Assembly (NCBI GenBank): GCA_963774155.1
Contig: CAVZDW010000004.1
Location: 682,001-746,000 of the forward strand
Source of the DNA: DASSUW01 sp963774155
Lineage (GTDB): Bacteria > Actinomycetota > Thermoleophilia > Solirubrobacterales > Solirubrobacteraceae
Direction of reading: 5' to 3'
DNA length: 64,000 nucleotides
Each line of letters opens with the position of its first letter. Positions within the stretch are counted from its first letter, which is position 1. The notes beneath the pieces were generated by a model, which did no database searches, was not told the DNA's origin, and worked only from the letters and a program-made list of their open reading frames with translations. Made by a program: the position numbers and the translations under genes. This document shows positions 19,331 through 30,388 of the stretch, piece after piece.

Positions 19331-21960
19331 GCGTCACCTTGAACGAGCGGCTCGCGGCCCTGACGGCCGCGGGCACCAGCGTGTGGCTGGACCAGATCCG
19401 CCGCGGGATGATCGAGGACGGCGAGCTGGAACGGATGGTCGCCGAGGACTCGCTGCGCGGCGTCACCTCGAACCCGGCCATCTTCGAGAAGGCCATCCTC
19501 GGCTCCTCGGACTACGACGAGGACATGGCCGCGGCGGCCCGCGAGGGGCTCTCCGCGCGCGAGGTCTACCGCCGCCTGGCCGTCCGCGACGTGCAGCTCG
19601 CGGCGGACGTGCTGCGTCCGGTCTACGACGAGTCGGGCGGGCAGGACGGGTACGTCTCGCTCGAGGTCGCGCCGCGGCTGGCGCACGACACCGAGGGCAC
19701 GCTCGAGCAGGCCCGGATGTACTGGGGCCTCGTCGACCGGCCGAACCTGATGATCAAGATCCCGGCCACCGACGAGGGGATGCCGGCGATCGAGGAGGCC
19801 CTCTACGAGGGCATGAACGTCAACGTCACGCTGCTCTTCGCGGTGTCGTACTACGAGCGCGTGATGGAGGCCTTCATCCGCGCGATGGAGCGCCGGCGCG
19901 AGGCCGGGCGCCCGCTCGACCGCCACTCGGTCGCCTCGTTCTTCGTCTCGCGGGTCGACACCGAGGTCGACAAGCGGCTCGAGGCCGCCGGCCGCAGCGA
20001 CCTCGCCGGCCGCGCCGGGCTGGCCAACGCCCGCGCCGCCTATCGCAAGTTCCGCGAGGTGTTCGACGGCGAGCGCTTCGCCGCGCTGCGCGAGGCCGGC
20101 GCGCCGGTCCAGCGGCCGCTGTGGGCGTCGACCGGCGTGAAGAACCCCGCCTATCCCGAGACGATGTACGTGTACGGCCTCGTCGGCCGCGACAGCGTCA
20201 ACACGATGCCGCTGCCCACGCTGACCGCCGCCGCGCGCGAGGGTGAGGTGTCCGGCGAGACCTCCGCGCTCGACCCGAGCGGCGACCTCGCCGCGCTCGC
20301 CGACGCGGGCATCGACCTCGACGACGTCACCGCGAAGCTGCTCAAGGACGGCATCGACGCGTTCGTCGTCCCGATGAACAAGCTGCTCGACGGCATCGAG
20401 ACCAAGCGCGAGGCGATCGTCACCGGCCGCCCCGACGCCATCGAGGCCGACCTGCCGGCCGACCTCGAGCAGGCCGTCGCCGCGCGCCTGAAGAAGGCCG
20501 AGGAAGGCGACGTCGTCCACCGCATCTGGCACCGCGACGGCACGCTGTGGGGGCCCGAGGGCACGCCGGAGGTCACCAACCGCCTCGGCTGGCTCGGCAT
20601 CGCCGAGACCATGCTCGACACGGTCGACGACCTCGAGAGCCTCGCCTCCGAGGTCCGGGCCGAGGGCTACACCGACGTCGTGCTGTGCGGCATGGGCGGC
20701 TCGAGCCTGGCGCCCGAGGTCTTCCGCCGCTCGTGGGCCGACCCGGCGATGACGCTCCACGTGCTCGACTCGACGCACCCCGCCGTCATCCAGGCGACCG
20801 TCGACGCCATCGACCTCGCCAAGACGCTGTTCGTCATCTCCTCCAAGTCGGGCGGGACGATCGAGCCGCTGTCGCAGTTCAAGTTCTTCCACGCGCTCCA
20901 GAGCGACGGCGCGCACTACGTCGCCGTCACGGATCCGGGGAGCGGGCTGGCCGAGCTGGCCCGCGAGCACGACTTCCGGCGCGTGTTCGAGAACGATCCC
21001 GACATCGGCGGTCGCTACTCCGCGCTCTCCTACTTCGGGCTCGTCCCCGCGGCGCTCATCGGCGTCGACGTGCGCGCCGTGCTCGAGGCGGCCGAGGTGG
21101 CGGTGGCCAACTGCCAGCTCAAGGAGGGCAACTCGGGCCTCTGGCTGGGCATCGCGCTCGGCGAGCTGGCCACGACCGGGCGCGACAAGCTCACGTTCGT
21201 GGTCGACGAGCCGCTGTCGTCGTTCGGCCTCTGGGTCGAGCAGCTGGTGGCCGAGTCGACCGGCAAGCACGGGCGCGGCATCCTCCCGATCGCCGACGAG
21301 CCGCTCGTCGATCCGGGCGCCTACGGCAACGACCGCGTCTTCCTCCACATCGCGTTGGGCGACGAGGACAACGCCGCCAAGGTCGCCGCGCTGCGCAAGG
21401 CCGGGCACCCGACGATCACGGTGCGCGCCGAAGGCCCGGCCGACCTCGGGCGGATCTTCTTCCACTCCGAGTTCGCGACCGCCGTCGCCGGCTGGGTGCT
21501 CGAGATCAACCCGTTCGACCAGCCGAACGTGCAGGAGGCCAAGGACAACACGAGCAAGGCGCTGAAGGCGGGTCCGCAGGACGTCGATCCCGGCAGCCTC
21601 GACGAGCTGCTCAGCGGCCTCGAGCCGCCCGCCTACGTGGCCATCCTCGCCTACCTGCCCTACAGCGACGAGACCGACGCGGCGGTGGCCCGCTTCCGCG
21701 CGAAGCTGATCACCGAGCACGGCGTCGCCACGACGTTCGGCTACGGGCCGCGCTACCTGCACTCGACGGGCCAGTTCCACAAGGGCGGCCCGCCGACCGG
21801 GCGCTTCGTCGAGATCGTCGACGAGCCGAGTCTCGACCTGGACGTGCCGGGCGAGCCTTTCGGCTTCAAGACGCTGATCCGCGCCCAGGCGGACGGCGAC
21901 CTGGAGACACTGCGAGCACACGGACTTCCGGCCGTCAGGGTCGGAAAGGAGATCCTCTGA
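19327..21960 (+). CDS. tal-pgi: Bifunctional transaldolase / glucose-6-phosphate isomerase
   Basis: A fusion of 877 residues. The N-terminal transaldolase (about 1-365) has GVTSNPAIFEKAI, the Schiff-base Lys in NLMIKIPAT, and NVNVTLLF. The C-terminal phosphoglucose isomerase (about 385-870) has GMGGSSLAPEV, SSKSGGTIEPLSQFKFF, and the later KEGNSGLWLGIALGEL and QFHKGGPPTGRF. The fusion joins the transaldolase step to the F6P/G6P interconversion, returning pathway F6P to G6P for zwf. Such fusions are known in several bacterial groups. The frame runs through without break, and the gene overlaps tkt by 4 nt and gnd by 1 nt. Confidence 0.95.
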
Positions 21961-22874
21961 TGCAACTCGGCTTCGTGGGGCTCGGGAAGATGGGCGGCAA
22001 CATGGTCCATCGCATCCACCGCGACTCGGACCACCAGGTCATCGCCTACGACCATCACGCCGACAACGTCAGCGCCGCCGAAGGCCACGGGGCCACCGGC
22101 GCGTCCTCGCTCGAGGACCTCGTGAGCAAGCTCGACCCGCCGCGCACCGTGTGGCTCATGGTCCCGGCCGGCGACGCGACGGAGGAGACCGTCAACGCGC
22201 TCGCCGACCTCTTCGACGAGGGCGACACGATCGTCGACGGCGGCAACACCAACTGGCACGACGACGTCCGCCGCGCGGCCGCGCTCGACGAGCGGGGGAT
22301 CCACTACGTCGACGTCGGCACCTCCGGCGGCGTCTGGGGGCTCGAGGTCGGCTACTGCATGATGGTCGGCGGCCACGCCGAGAGCGTCGACCGGCTCGCC
22401 CCGATCCTCGACGTGCTCGCCCCGCCGGACGGCTGGCGACGGTTCGGCGACGCCGGCGCGGGCCACTTCGTGAAGATGGTCCACAACGGGGTCGAGTACG
22501 GGATCATGCAGGCCTACGCCGAGGGCTTCGAGCTGATGCACAAGGCGAAGTTCGACATCGACCTCAAGGAGGTCGCGGGCCTCTGGAACCGCGGGTCGGT
22601 CGTCCGCTCGTGGCTGTGCGAGCTGGCCGAGCGCGCGTTCGAGCAGGAGGGCAACGACCTGGCGGACATCCGCGGCCACGTGAGCGACTCCGGCGAGGGC
22701 CGCTGGACGATCATCGACGGCATCGACCTGGACGTGCCGACGCCGGTGATCACCGCGTCGCTGTACGCGCGCTTCTACTCGCGCGGCGAGGGCGAGTACA
22801 CCCACAAGGTGCTCGCGGCGCTGCGCAACCAGTTCGGCGGCCACGCCGTCGAGCGGGCGGCCGGGGGAGGCTGA
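21960..22874 (+). CDS. gnd: 6-phosphogluconate dehydrogenase, short decarboxylating form
   Basis: A 304-residue enzyme oxidising 6-phosphogluconate to ribulose 5-phosphate. The N-terminal Rossmann GFVGLGKMGGNM is followed by VDGGNTNWHDD (substrate loop), DVGTSGGVWGLEVGYCMMVGG and the catalytic Lys/His segment HFVKMVHNGVEYGIMQAYAEG. It is the ~300-residue GndA/YqeC type and lacks the C-terminal tail of the 470-residue E. coli form. Short forms are often NAD-preferring; that is not proven here. The ATG at 21960 overlaps the previous TGA by one base (TGATG). Confidence 0.93.
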   Translation: MQLGFVGLGKMGGNMVHRIHRDSDHQVIAYDHHADNVSAAEGHGATGASSLEDLVSKLDPPRTVWLMVPAGDATEETVNALADLFDEGDTIVDGGNTNWHDDVRRAAALDERGIHYVDVGTSGGVWGLEVGYCMMVGGHAESVDRLAPILDVLAPPDGWRRFGDAGAGHFVKMVHNGVEYGIMQAYAEGFELMHKAKFDIDLKEVAGLWNRGSVVRSWLCELAERAFEQEGNDLADIRGHVSDSGEGRWTIIDGIDLDVPTPVITASLYARFYSRGEGEYTHKVLAALRNQFGGHAVERAAGGG

Positions 22875-22877
22875 TCG

Positions 22878-24404
<1,527 letters not shown>

Positions 24405-25457
24405 GTGGACGAGGTCTGGTCGGAACGCAACACGACGCCGGCGAGGATCGAGGCGGCGCTGCGGCAGATCGTCATCGAGCACCATCACTCCGACCATCCG
24501 TTCGTGCCCGCGCGGGTGCTCAACGTGGTGGCGATCGTGGACGCCGAGTACCGCGGAGAGATCGAGAACCGGTTCGAGCGCGTGGGGCGCTACCACCCGT
24601 CGCGGCTCGTGCTCTGCGCCGTGGAGGAGGGCCGGCAGACGATCGACGCTTGGGCTGGCGTCGGCACCGACGACGCCGAGCCGAGGCCAGGCCACATCGC
24701 CGTCGCCCGCGAGCGGGTGGAGATCGAGATCGGCCCGCGCCACCTGTCCAAGCTCGACACCATCGTCGACCCGCTGCTCGTCTCCGACCTGGCGACGATG
24801 GTGTGGGCGCCGCACGGCCACGCCGAGGCAGTCGACGCCCTCCGGCGCCTGGCGCAGATCGTGCTCGTCGACACCCAGGACGAGCCGGACGTGGCCGAGT
24901 CGCTGCGCCGCGTGTCCGAGCTGTCCGAGTACGCGTACGTGGTCGACCTCGCGTGGCTGCGCTCCACGCCGTGGCGCGAGCGGGTGGCCGCCACCTTCGA
25001 CCCGCCGAACCTGCGGGCGGCGCTCGCCGGCGTGTCCTCGGTGACCGTGCGCCACCGCGACGACTCGCTCGCCGCCGCGATGCTCTTCTGCGGCTGGCTC
25101 GCCTCGCGCCTGGGCTGGAAGCCGGGCGGCCTCTCGGCCTCCGGCCGGTCGCTGGTCGGGCACGCGCGGGCGAAGCGCGGCGAGGTGCGGATCCAGCTCG
25201 AGCCGACGCACCAGAACGCTCCCGGCCTGGCCGGGGTGACGATCGAGACGGCGTCCGGCGAGGCGGTCTCGCTCGACCGCGGGCCCGGCGGCCTGCTCGC
25301 CGTGCGCCGCGCCCGCGACGGCAGCGAGCAGAAGTGGACCGTGCTCGGCGCCTCGCGCGGCGAGGGCGGCATCCTCGGCGAGGGCGTCCGGCAGGCGCTG
25401 CTGCGCGATCCGACCTACCGCCCGGCGCTCGCGTGCGCGCGGGTACTCGCGCGATGA
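24405..25457 (+). CDS. opcA: OpcA-like glucose-6-phosphate dehydrogenase assembly protein
   Basis: A 350-residue protein of the OpcA/OxPP-cycle family, which in cyanobacteria and actinobacteria follows zwf and allosterically supports G6PDH. It starts at GTG 24405 right after the zwf stop codon. The family-typical N-terminal stretch R-V-L-N-V-V-A-I-V and the middle LVSDLATMVWAPHG and FCGWLASRLGW are present. The genome position between zwf and pgl is the usual actinobacterial order (zwf-opcA-pgl). No catalytic motif is expected. Confidence 0.88.
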   Translation: MDEVWSERNTTPARIEAALRQIVIEHHHSDHPFVPARVLNVVAIVDAEYRGEIENRFERVGRYHPSRLVLCAVEEGRQTIDAWAGVGTDDAEPRPGHIAVARERVEIEIGPRHLSKLDTIVDPLLVSDLATMVWAPHGHAEAVDALRRLAQIVLVDTQDEPDVAESLRRVSELSEYAYVVDLAWLRSTPWRERVAATFDPPNLRAALAGVSSVTVRHRDDSLAAAMLFCGWLASRLGWKPGGLSASGRSLVGHARAKRGEVRIQLEPTHQNAPGLAGVTIETASGEAVSLDRGPGGLLAVRRARDGSEQKWTVLGASRGEGGILGEGVRQALLRDPTYRPALACARVLAR

Positions 25458-26122
25458 GGATCGAGGTGCTGGACGACCCGGCCGCGCGTGTCGCCGAGCT
25501 GCTGGTCGCGACCGCCGGCGCCGGCGGGGACCTCGTGCTGACGGGCGGCAGCTCGCCCAAGCGCGCGTACGAGCTGGCGGCCGCGGGTGGCGCCGACTGG
25601 AGCGGCGCCCGCGTCTGGTACGGCGACGAGCGCTGCGTGCCCGAGGACCACGAGTGGTCCAATCACGGGATGGCCGAGGCGGCGCTGCTCTCCAAGCTCG
25701 ACCCGCGGCCCGAGGTGTTCCGGATGGAGGGCGAGCTCGGTCCGGACGCCGGCGCGCGCAACTACGAGGCGCTGATCCGCGAGCGGCTCGGCGACGAGCC
25801 GCCGTGGGACCTGCTGCTGCTCGGCCTCGGCCCGGACGCCCACTGCGCTTCGCTGTTCCCCGGCAAGCCCGAGGTGAACGTGACCGACCGCCTCGTGGTC
25901 GGCGTGCCGGAGGCGGGGATGGAGCCGCAGGTGCCGCGCATCTCGCTGACGATCCCGGCCATCAACGCCGCCCGGCACGTCGTCTTCCTCGTCACCGGCG
26001 AGTCGAAGCGCGAGGCGGTCCGGCGCGCGTTCGGGGACACTCCCGATATGACCTCGCCCGCCGCCCATGTCCGTCCCCGGGGTGAGCTGACCGTGTACCT
26101 CGACCCCGCCGCAGCGCCTTGA
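25454..26122 (+). CDS. pgl: 6-phosphogluconolactonase
   Basis: A 222-residue hydrolase of 6-phosphoglucono-delta-lactone, DevB/NagB-like fold. Motifs: DLVLTGGSSPKRAYE near 30, VWYGDERCVPEDHEWSNHGM near 55-75, LLLLGLGPDAHCASLFPG near 115 and TIPAINAARHVVFLVTGESKREAV near 160. The ATG at 25454 overlaps the opcA stop (ATGA). It completes the oxidative branch encoded by the operon. Confidence 0.93.
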   Translation: MRIEVLDDPAARVAELLVATAGAGGDLVLTGGSSPKRAYELAAAGGADWSGARVWYGDERCVPEDHEWSNHGMAEAALLSKLDPRPEVFRMEGELGPDAGARNYEALIRERLGDEPPWDLLLLGLGPDAHCASLFPGKPEVNVTDRLVVGVPEAGMEPQVPRISLTIPAINAARHVVFLVTGESKREAVRRAFGDTPDMTSPAAHVRPRGELTVYLDPAAAP

Positions 26123-27114
26123 GCGACCAGTTCGTCGGGATCGACGTCGGGGGCACGAAGATCGCCGTGGCCACGCTGCAGGCCGGCGAGCTCAGCGAGT
26201 CGGAGCTCCAGCACACCCAGCTCGGCGACCAGGAAGGGCTCGTCGAGCAGCTCGCGGCGACGATCGAGTCGGCGCGGACGCCCGACACCAAGGCCGTCGG
26301 CATCGGCGTCCCGTCGCTGATCGAGTTCGCGACCGGCCGCATCCGCTCCAGCGTGAACATCCCGCTCAAGGACGTGCCGCTGCGCGAGCTGCTCACCGAG
26401 CGCGCCGGCGTGCCCGTCTACGTGGAGAACGACGCGTCCTGCGCCGCGCTGGCCGAGGCGTTCCACGACGGCCGCCTGGCCGTCCCGCATCTCGTGATGT
26501 TCACGGTCGGCACCGGCGTCGGCGGCGGGCTCGTGCTCAACGGCCGGCTCTACCGCGGCGCCACCGGCACGGCGTCCGAGGTCGGCCACACGATCATCGG
26601 CCTCGACCTCGCGCACGGTGCGCCCGCCCACACCGGCGTCTTCCCGCAGGCCGGCTCGCTCGAGCAGCTCGCCTCCGGCACGGCGCTCGACCGCCTGGCC
26701 CACGAGGCCGCGCGCGAGGACCCGAACTCGTTCCTCGGGCGGCGCCTGACGCGAGACGGCGGGGTGACAGGGCACGACGTCGTCGACGGCGCGAACGAGG
26801 GCGACGAGGCCTCGGTCCGCTGCCTGCGCATCCTCGGCGAGCGGCTGGGCATCGGGATCGCCAACGCGATCACCATGTTCGACCCGCTCGAGGTCGTCAT
26901 CGGCGGCGGCGTCTCGGCGGCGGGCGAGCACCTGCTCGGCCCGGCTCGCGAGACCGCATGGAAGTACGCCGTGCCGGGCGCCGGCTCGAAGACCGAGATC
27001 CGGTGCGCCCGCCACGGACCGCGCGCGGGCGTGCTCGGTGCGGCGCTGATCGCCGCGCAGGAGTACGCGGCGGAGACCGGTCAGGTGATGGAGGAGGCGG
27101 TGGAGGGACGATGA
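26119..27114 (+). CDS. ROK-family sugar kinase, probable glucokinase without zinc motif
   Basis: A 331-residue ROK kinase; TTG 26119 overlaps the pgl stop (TTGA). The phosphate loop is GIDVGGTKIAVA, the sugar-binding region is VENDASCAALAEA, VGTGVGGGLVLNGRLYRG follows, and the zinc-site His is in EVGHTII. The CxCGxxGC zinc motif expected 15-25 residues later is absent; the aligned stretch reads PAHTGVFPQAGSLEQLASG, keeping GSLE but no Cys. Context strongly suggests glucose as substrate, supplied by the GH15 enzyme of the same operon and feeding zwf. The loss of zinc ligands means specificity and stability could differ from classical ROK glucokinases. Confidence 0.82.
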   Translation: MSDQFVGIDVGGTKIAVATLQAGELSESELQHTQLGDQEGLVEQLAATIESARTPDTKAVGIGVPSLIEFATGRIRSSVNIPLKDVPLRELLTERAGVPVYVENDASCAALAEAFHDGRLAVPHLVMFTVGTGVGGGLVLNGRLYRGATGTASEVGHTIIGLDLAHGAPAHTGVFPQAGSLEQLASGTALDRLAHEAAREDPNSFLGRRLTRDGGVTGHDVVDGANEGDEASVRCLRILGERLGIGIANAITMFDPLEVVIGGGVSAAGEHLLGPARETAWKYAVPGAGSKTEIRCARHGPRAGVLGAALIAAQEYAAETGQVMEEAVEGR

Positions 27115-27563
27115 AGATCGCCTGTGCGTTCGACCACGCGGGGTTCCCGTTGAAGGAGCTCGTGCTGCAGGTCGTTGCCGACGACGGCCACGAGACCATC
27201 GACCTCGGGACGAACTCGACGGCACCGGTCGACTACCCCGACATCGCGCGAGCGGGCGCCGACGCCGTCCGCGAGGGCCGCGCCGATCGCGCCGTCGTGG
27301 TCTGCGGCTCGGGCGCCGGCGTCGCGGTGGCGGCCTGCAAGGTCCCGGGCATCCGCGCCGCCTGCGCGCACGACACCTACACGGCGCACCAGTGCGTCGA
27401 GCACGACGACGTCAACGTCCTCTGCCTCGGCGCCCGGGTGGTCGGGCCGGCGCTGGCGGCCGACTGCATCCGCGCGTTCCTGGGCGCGAACTTCACCGGC
27501 GAGGAGCGGCACGTGCGACGCCTGGCGAAGATCCAGGCCATCGAGGACGAGTTCTGTAACTGA
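27111..27563 (+). CDS. rpiB: Ribose-5-phosphate isomerase B-like protein
   Basis: A 150-residue RpiB/LacAB-family isomerase interconverting ribose 5-phosphate and ribulose 5-phosphate. Features: FDHAGFPLKE near residue 7, VDYPDIA near 43, the active-site Cys in VVVCGSGAGVAVAA (usually CGTGIG), the catalytic-base region AHDTYTAHQCVEHDDVNVLCLG and a basic phosphate-binding C-terminus (HVRRLAKIQAIE). The motif changes relative to E. coli RpiB are conservative, and sugar specificity could be wider. The ATG overlaps the kinase stop (ATGA). The operon therefore covers most of the pentose phosphate cycle; no ribulose-5-phosphate epimerase gene is in the window. Confidence 0.88.
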   Translation: MKIACAFDHAGFPLKELVLQVVADDGHETIDLGTNSTAPVDYPDIARAGADAVREGRADRAVVVCGSGAGVAVAACKVPGIRAACAHDTYTAHQCVEHDDVNVLCLGARVVGPALAADCIRAFLGANFTGEERHVRRLAKIQAIEDEFCN

Positions 27564-29410
27564 TGGCCGACGCAGGCGATCTGGCGCAGCGGTATCTGCC
27601 GATCGCCGAACACGGGCTCGTCGGCGATCTGCACACGGTCGCGCTCGTCGGCACGACCGGCACGATCGACTGGTACTGCTGCCCGGCCTTCGACTCCCCG
27701 AGCGTGTTCGGGAGCATCCTCGACGCCGACAAGGGCGGCTCCTACGTCATCCGCCCGGCCGACGATGGCTGGACGTCGCGGCAGCTCTACTTCCCCGACA
27801 CCAACATCCTCATCACGCGCTTCTTCACCGAGAGCGGCGTCGGCGAAGTGCAGGACTTCATGCCGATCGAGTCGATCGACACCGGCTCCCACCGGCACCG
27901 CCTGATCCGCCGCGTCGTCGTCGTCCGCGGCGAGATGCGCTTCATGCTCGAGGTACAGCCGCGGTTCGACTACGGGCGCGCCGAGCACGAGGTGGAGATG
28001 CACCCGCACGGCGTGCTCTTCCGCTCTCCCGTGCTGTCGCTGGCCCTCGAGGGCGCCGTCGCGCATGCGATGGGCTCGCAGCGCCGCCTCGAGCGCCGCG
28101 ACGGCGGCATCTTCGCGACCTTCGATCTGGCGGCGGGTGCTTCGCAGTCGTTCGTGCTCGAGCGGGTGCCCCCGGACCACATCGCGCGGCCGTACCCGGA
28201 GCAGGAGACCGCCGCCGCGTTCGATGCGACGGTGAAGTACTGGCGGAGATGGGTCTCCCAGTCCGGTTACAAGGGCCGCTGGAGGGAGATGGTGCAGCGC
28301 TCGGCCCTGACGCTGAAGCTCCTGACCTATGCGCCGACGGGCGCGCTGGTGGCGGCGCCGACCACCTCGCTCCCGGAGCAGATCGGCGGTGAGCGCAACT
28401 GGGACTACCGCTACACGTGGATCCGCGACGCGGCGTTCTCCCTCTACGGGCTGTTGCGGCTCGGCTTCACCGAGGAGGCCGGCGCCTTCATGGGCTGGCT
28501 GACCGATCGCACGCGCGAGTGGAAGGTCGGGCCCTCGGGCCCGCTCCAGATCATGTACGGGATCGACGGCCGGGCGGAGCTGCCGGAGATCGAGCACCCG
28601 ACGTGGTCGGGCTATCGCGACTCGGCGCCCGTGCGCATCGGCAACGCCGCGGCCGACCAGCGCCAGCTCGACATCTACGGCGAGATGATCGACTCGATCT
28701 ACCTCTACAACAAGTACGGCTCGCCGATCCACTTCGAGACGTGGGAGAACGTCCGCCGGATCGTCGACTGGCTGTGCGAGAACTGGGACCAGGCCGACGA
28801 GGGGATCTGGGAGACGCGCGGCGGCCAGAAGGAGTTCACGTACTCGCGCCTGATGTCGTGGGTGGCGATCGAGCGGGCCATCCGCATGAACCGCTCGCGC
28901 GGGCTCCCGGGCGACATCGTGACCTGGCTCGGCGAGCGCGACCGGATCTACAACCAGATCATGAAGAAGGGCTGGAGCGCGGAGCGCGAGGTCTTCGTCC
29001 AGCACTACGGCTCGGACGTGCTCGACGCGTCGATCCTCCTGATGCCGCTGGTCCTCTTCATTGCGCCGACCGATCCGCGCTGGCTCTCCACCCTCTGGGC
29101 GATCGGCGACGAGCTGGTCTCCGACTCGCTGGTCTACCGCTACAACGTCGAGGCGTCGCCCGACGGCCTACGGGGCGACGAGGGCACCTTCTCGATGTGC
29201 ACGTTCTGGTACGTCGAGGCGCTGACGCGGGCGGGCGAGCTCGAGGAGGCGCGGCTGGTCTTCGAGAAGATGCTCACCTACGCCAACCACCTCGGCTTGT
29301 ACTCGGAGGAGATCGGACCGACGGGCGAGCAGCTCGGCAACTTCCCGCAGGCCTTCACGCACCTGGCGCTGATCAGCGCCGCCTACAACCTGAACAAAGC
29401 ATTGGGGTAA
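27563..29410 (+). CDS. Glycoside hydrolase family 15 (glucoamylase/trehalase-like)
   Basis: A 615-residue enzyme. The N-terminal beta domain (about 1-220) has the typical IAEHGLVGDLHTVALVGTTGTIDWYC start and RFDYGR. The (alpha/alpha)6 catalytic domain has TSLPEQIGGERNWDYRYTWIRDAAF near 270-295 and the acid residue region WENVRRIVDWLC / DEGIWETRGGQKEFTYSRLM near 400-440; Glu in WETRG is a candidate general acid. There is no signal peptide, so it acts on intracellular glucans or trehalose and releases glucose for the ROK kinase two genes upstream. It starts overlapping the rpiB TGA by one base. Confidence 0.88.
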   Translation: MADAGDLAQRYLPIAEHGLVGDLHTVALVGTTGTIDWYCCPAFDSPSVFGSILDADKGGSYVIRPADDGWTSRQLYFPDTNILITRFFTESGVGEVQDFMPIESIDTGSHRHRLIRRVVVVRGEMRFMLEVQPRFDYGRAEHEVEMHPHGVLFRSPVLSLALEGAVAHAMGSQRRLERRDGGIFATFDLAAGASQSFVLERVPPDHIARPYPEQETAAAFDATVKYWRRWVSQSGYKGRWREMVQRSALTLKLLTYAPTGALVAAPTTSLPEQIGGERNWDYRYTWIRDAAFSLYGLLRLGFTEEAGAFMGWLTDRTREWKVGPSGPLQIMYGIDGRAELPEIEHPTWSGYRDSAPVRIGNAAADQRQLDIYGEMIDSIYLYNKYGSPIHFETWENVRRIVDWLCENWDQADEGIWETRGGQKEFTYSRLMSWVAIERAIRMNRSRGLPGDIVTWLGERDRIYNQIMKKGWSAEREVFVQHYGSDVLDASILLMPLVLFIAPTDPRWLSTLWAIGDELVSDSLVYRYNVEASPDGLRGDEGTFSMCTFWYVEALTRAGELEEARLVFEKMLTYANHLGLYSEEIGPTGEQLGNFPQAFTHLALISAAYNLNKALG

Positions 29411-29419
29411 GACGTCGAC

Positions 29420-29590
29420 ATGCGAGTGATCGAATGCAACGAGTGCGGCGAGACGATCTCCGCCGCCAACGACGAAGAGCTGGCCCGCAACCTGGCCCAG
29501 CACCTGAAGACCGAGCACGACGAGGAGCCCGACACCGAGGAGGTCGCCGAGCTCGTCGAGGACCAGGCGTACGACGCTATGGATTCCTGA
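29420..29590 (+). CDS. Small zinc-finger-like protein, DUF1059-type
   Basis: A 56-residue acidic protein starting at ATG 29420, ten bases after the GH15 stop. It carries C-N-E-C at residues 6-9 (ECNECGETISAANDEELARN) and an H-L-x-x-x-H pair at 27-32, a C2H2-like arrangement found in DUF1059 proteins, then an acidic tail ending EDQAYDAMDS. The function of this family is unknown. The close spacing makes it the tenth gene of the sugar transcript. Confidence 0.7.
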   Translation: MRVIECNECGETISAANDEELARNLAQHLKTEHDEEPDTEEVAELVEDQAYDAMDS

Positions 29591-29596
29591 GCCGGG

Positions 29597-30388
29597 TCAG
29601 TCGCGCAGGCCGCCCGTCCGGGCCACGCGCAGGTGGCGCAGCTCGGCGACGGCCGGCAGGGTCGAGGGTGAGTTCACCCGTGAGTGGAGTGAACGCACGG
29701 TAAGTGAAGTTTCACCGTCAACTGTCACCTCGTAGGCGCGCGCCCCGCGGCGGGCGCTCACCACTTCCTCGAGCTCGGTGCCCTTGAAGATCAGCGCGGC
29801 TCCGTCGTCCGCCGCGTAGCCGGGCGGGACGATGCCGGTGCGCACGGCGTTGAGGTACACGGGGCGCCGGGCGGGCTCCGTGTCGTGGTGAACGGAGTTC
29901 GAGCCGGGCAGGAAGCCGAGTCCGGGCGCGGGGGCGGGATGACCGGACGACGTGGTCACGCCCCACTCGAACCAGCACATCGAGCCGGCGCTGAGGCCGG
30001 CGAGGAGGATGCCGTGCTCCCAGGCCTCGCGCAGGATCTGATCCAGCCCCTGCGCCTTCCAGATGGCGAGCAGGTTCACCATCGAGCCCCCGCCGACGTA
30101 GATGGCGTCCTGTGACAGTAAGTGCTCGCGCAGCGGGACCGGCCTGCGGCCGAGGCGGAACAGTGAGATGTGCGAGGGCTCGCACAGGCGGTCGCCGAAC
30201 GTCTCGTAGTAGCGGCGGATCTGGAACTCGGAGTCACCGCCCGCGGTGGGCAGCAGGCAGACGCGCGGGCGCGGTAGGCCCGTGAGCTCGAGGACGAGGT
30301 CGTCGAGGGCAGGGTCGGCGGTTCCGGCGGTGAAGCCACCGCCGCCCATGGCCAGGATTGTCGGCGTCCGGCCGGTCTCAGGCGGCAA
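29597..30388 (-). CDS. Peptidase S51 (dipeptidase E/cyanophycinase-like)
   Basis: A 263-residue serine hydrolase of the DJ-1/class I amidotransferase-like superfamily. The nucleophile elbow is G-L-S-A-G-S-M-C-W near residue 130, AIYVGGGSMVNLLAIWKA precedes it and the candidate catalytic His lies in SNSVHHDTEP. S51 enzymes cleave Asp-X dipeptides or cyanophycin; specificity here is undetermined. It overlaps the paralog's 3' end by 11 nt and is convergent with the sugar operon, 6 nt from its last gene. Confidence 0.85.
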   Translation of the reverse strand: MPPETGRTPTILAMGGGGFTAGTADPALDDLVLELTGLPRPRVCLLPTAGGDSEFQIRRYYETFGDRLCEPSHISLFRLGRRPVPLREHLLSQDAIYVGGGSMVNLLAIWKAQGLDQILREAWEHGILLAGLSAGSMCWFEWGVTTSSGHPAPAPGLGFLPGSNSVHHDTEPARRPVYLNAVRTGIVPPGYAADDGAALIFKGTELEEVVSARRGARAYEVTVDGETSLTVRSLHSRVNSPSTLPAVAELRHLRVARTGGLRD

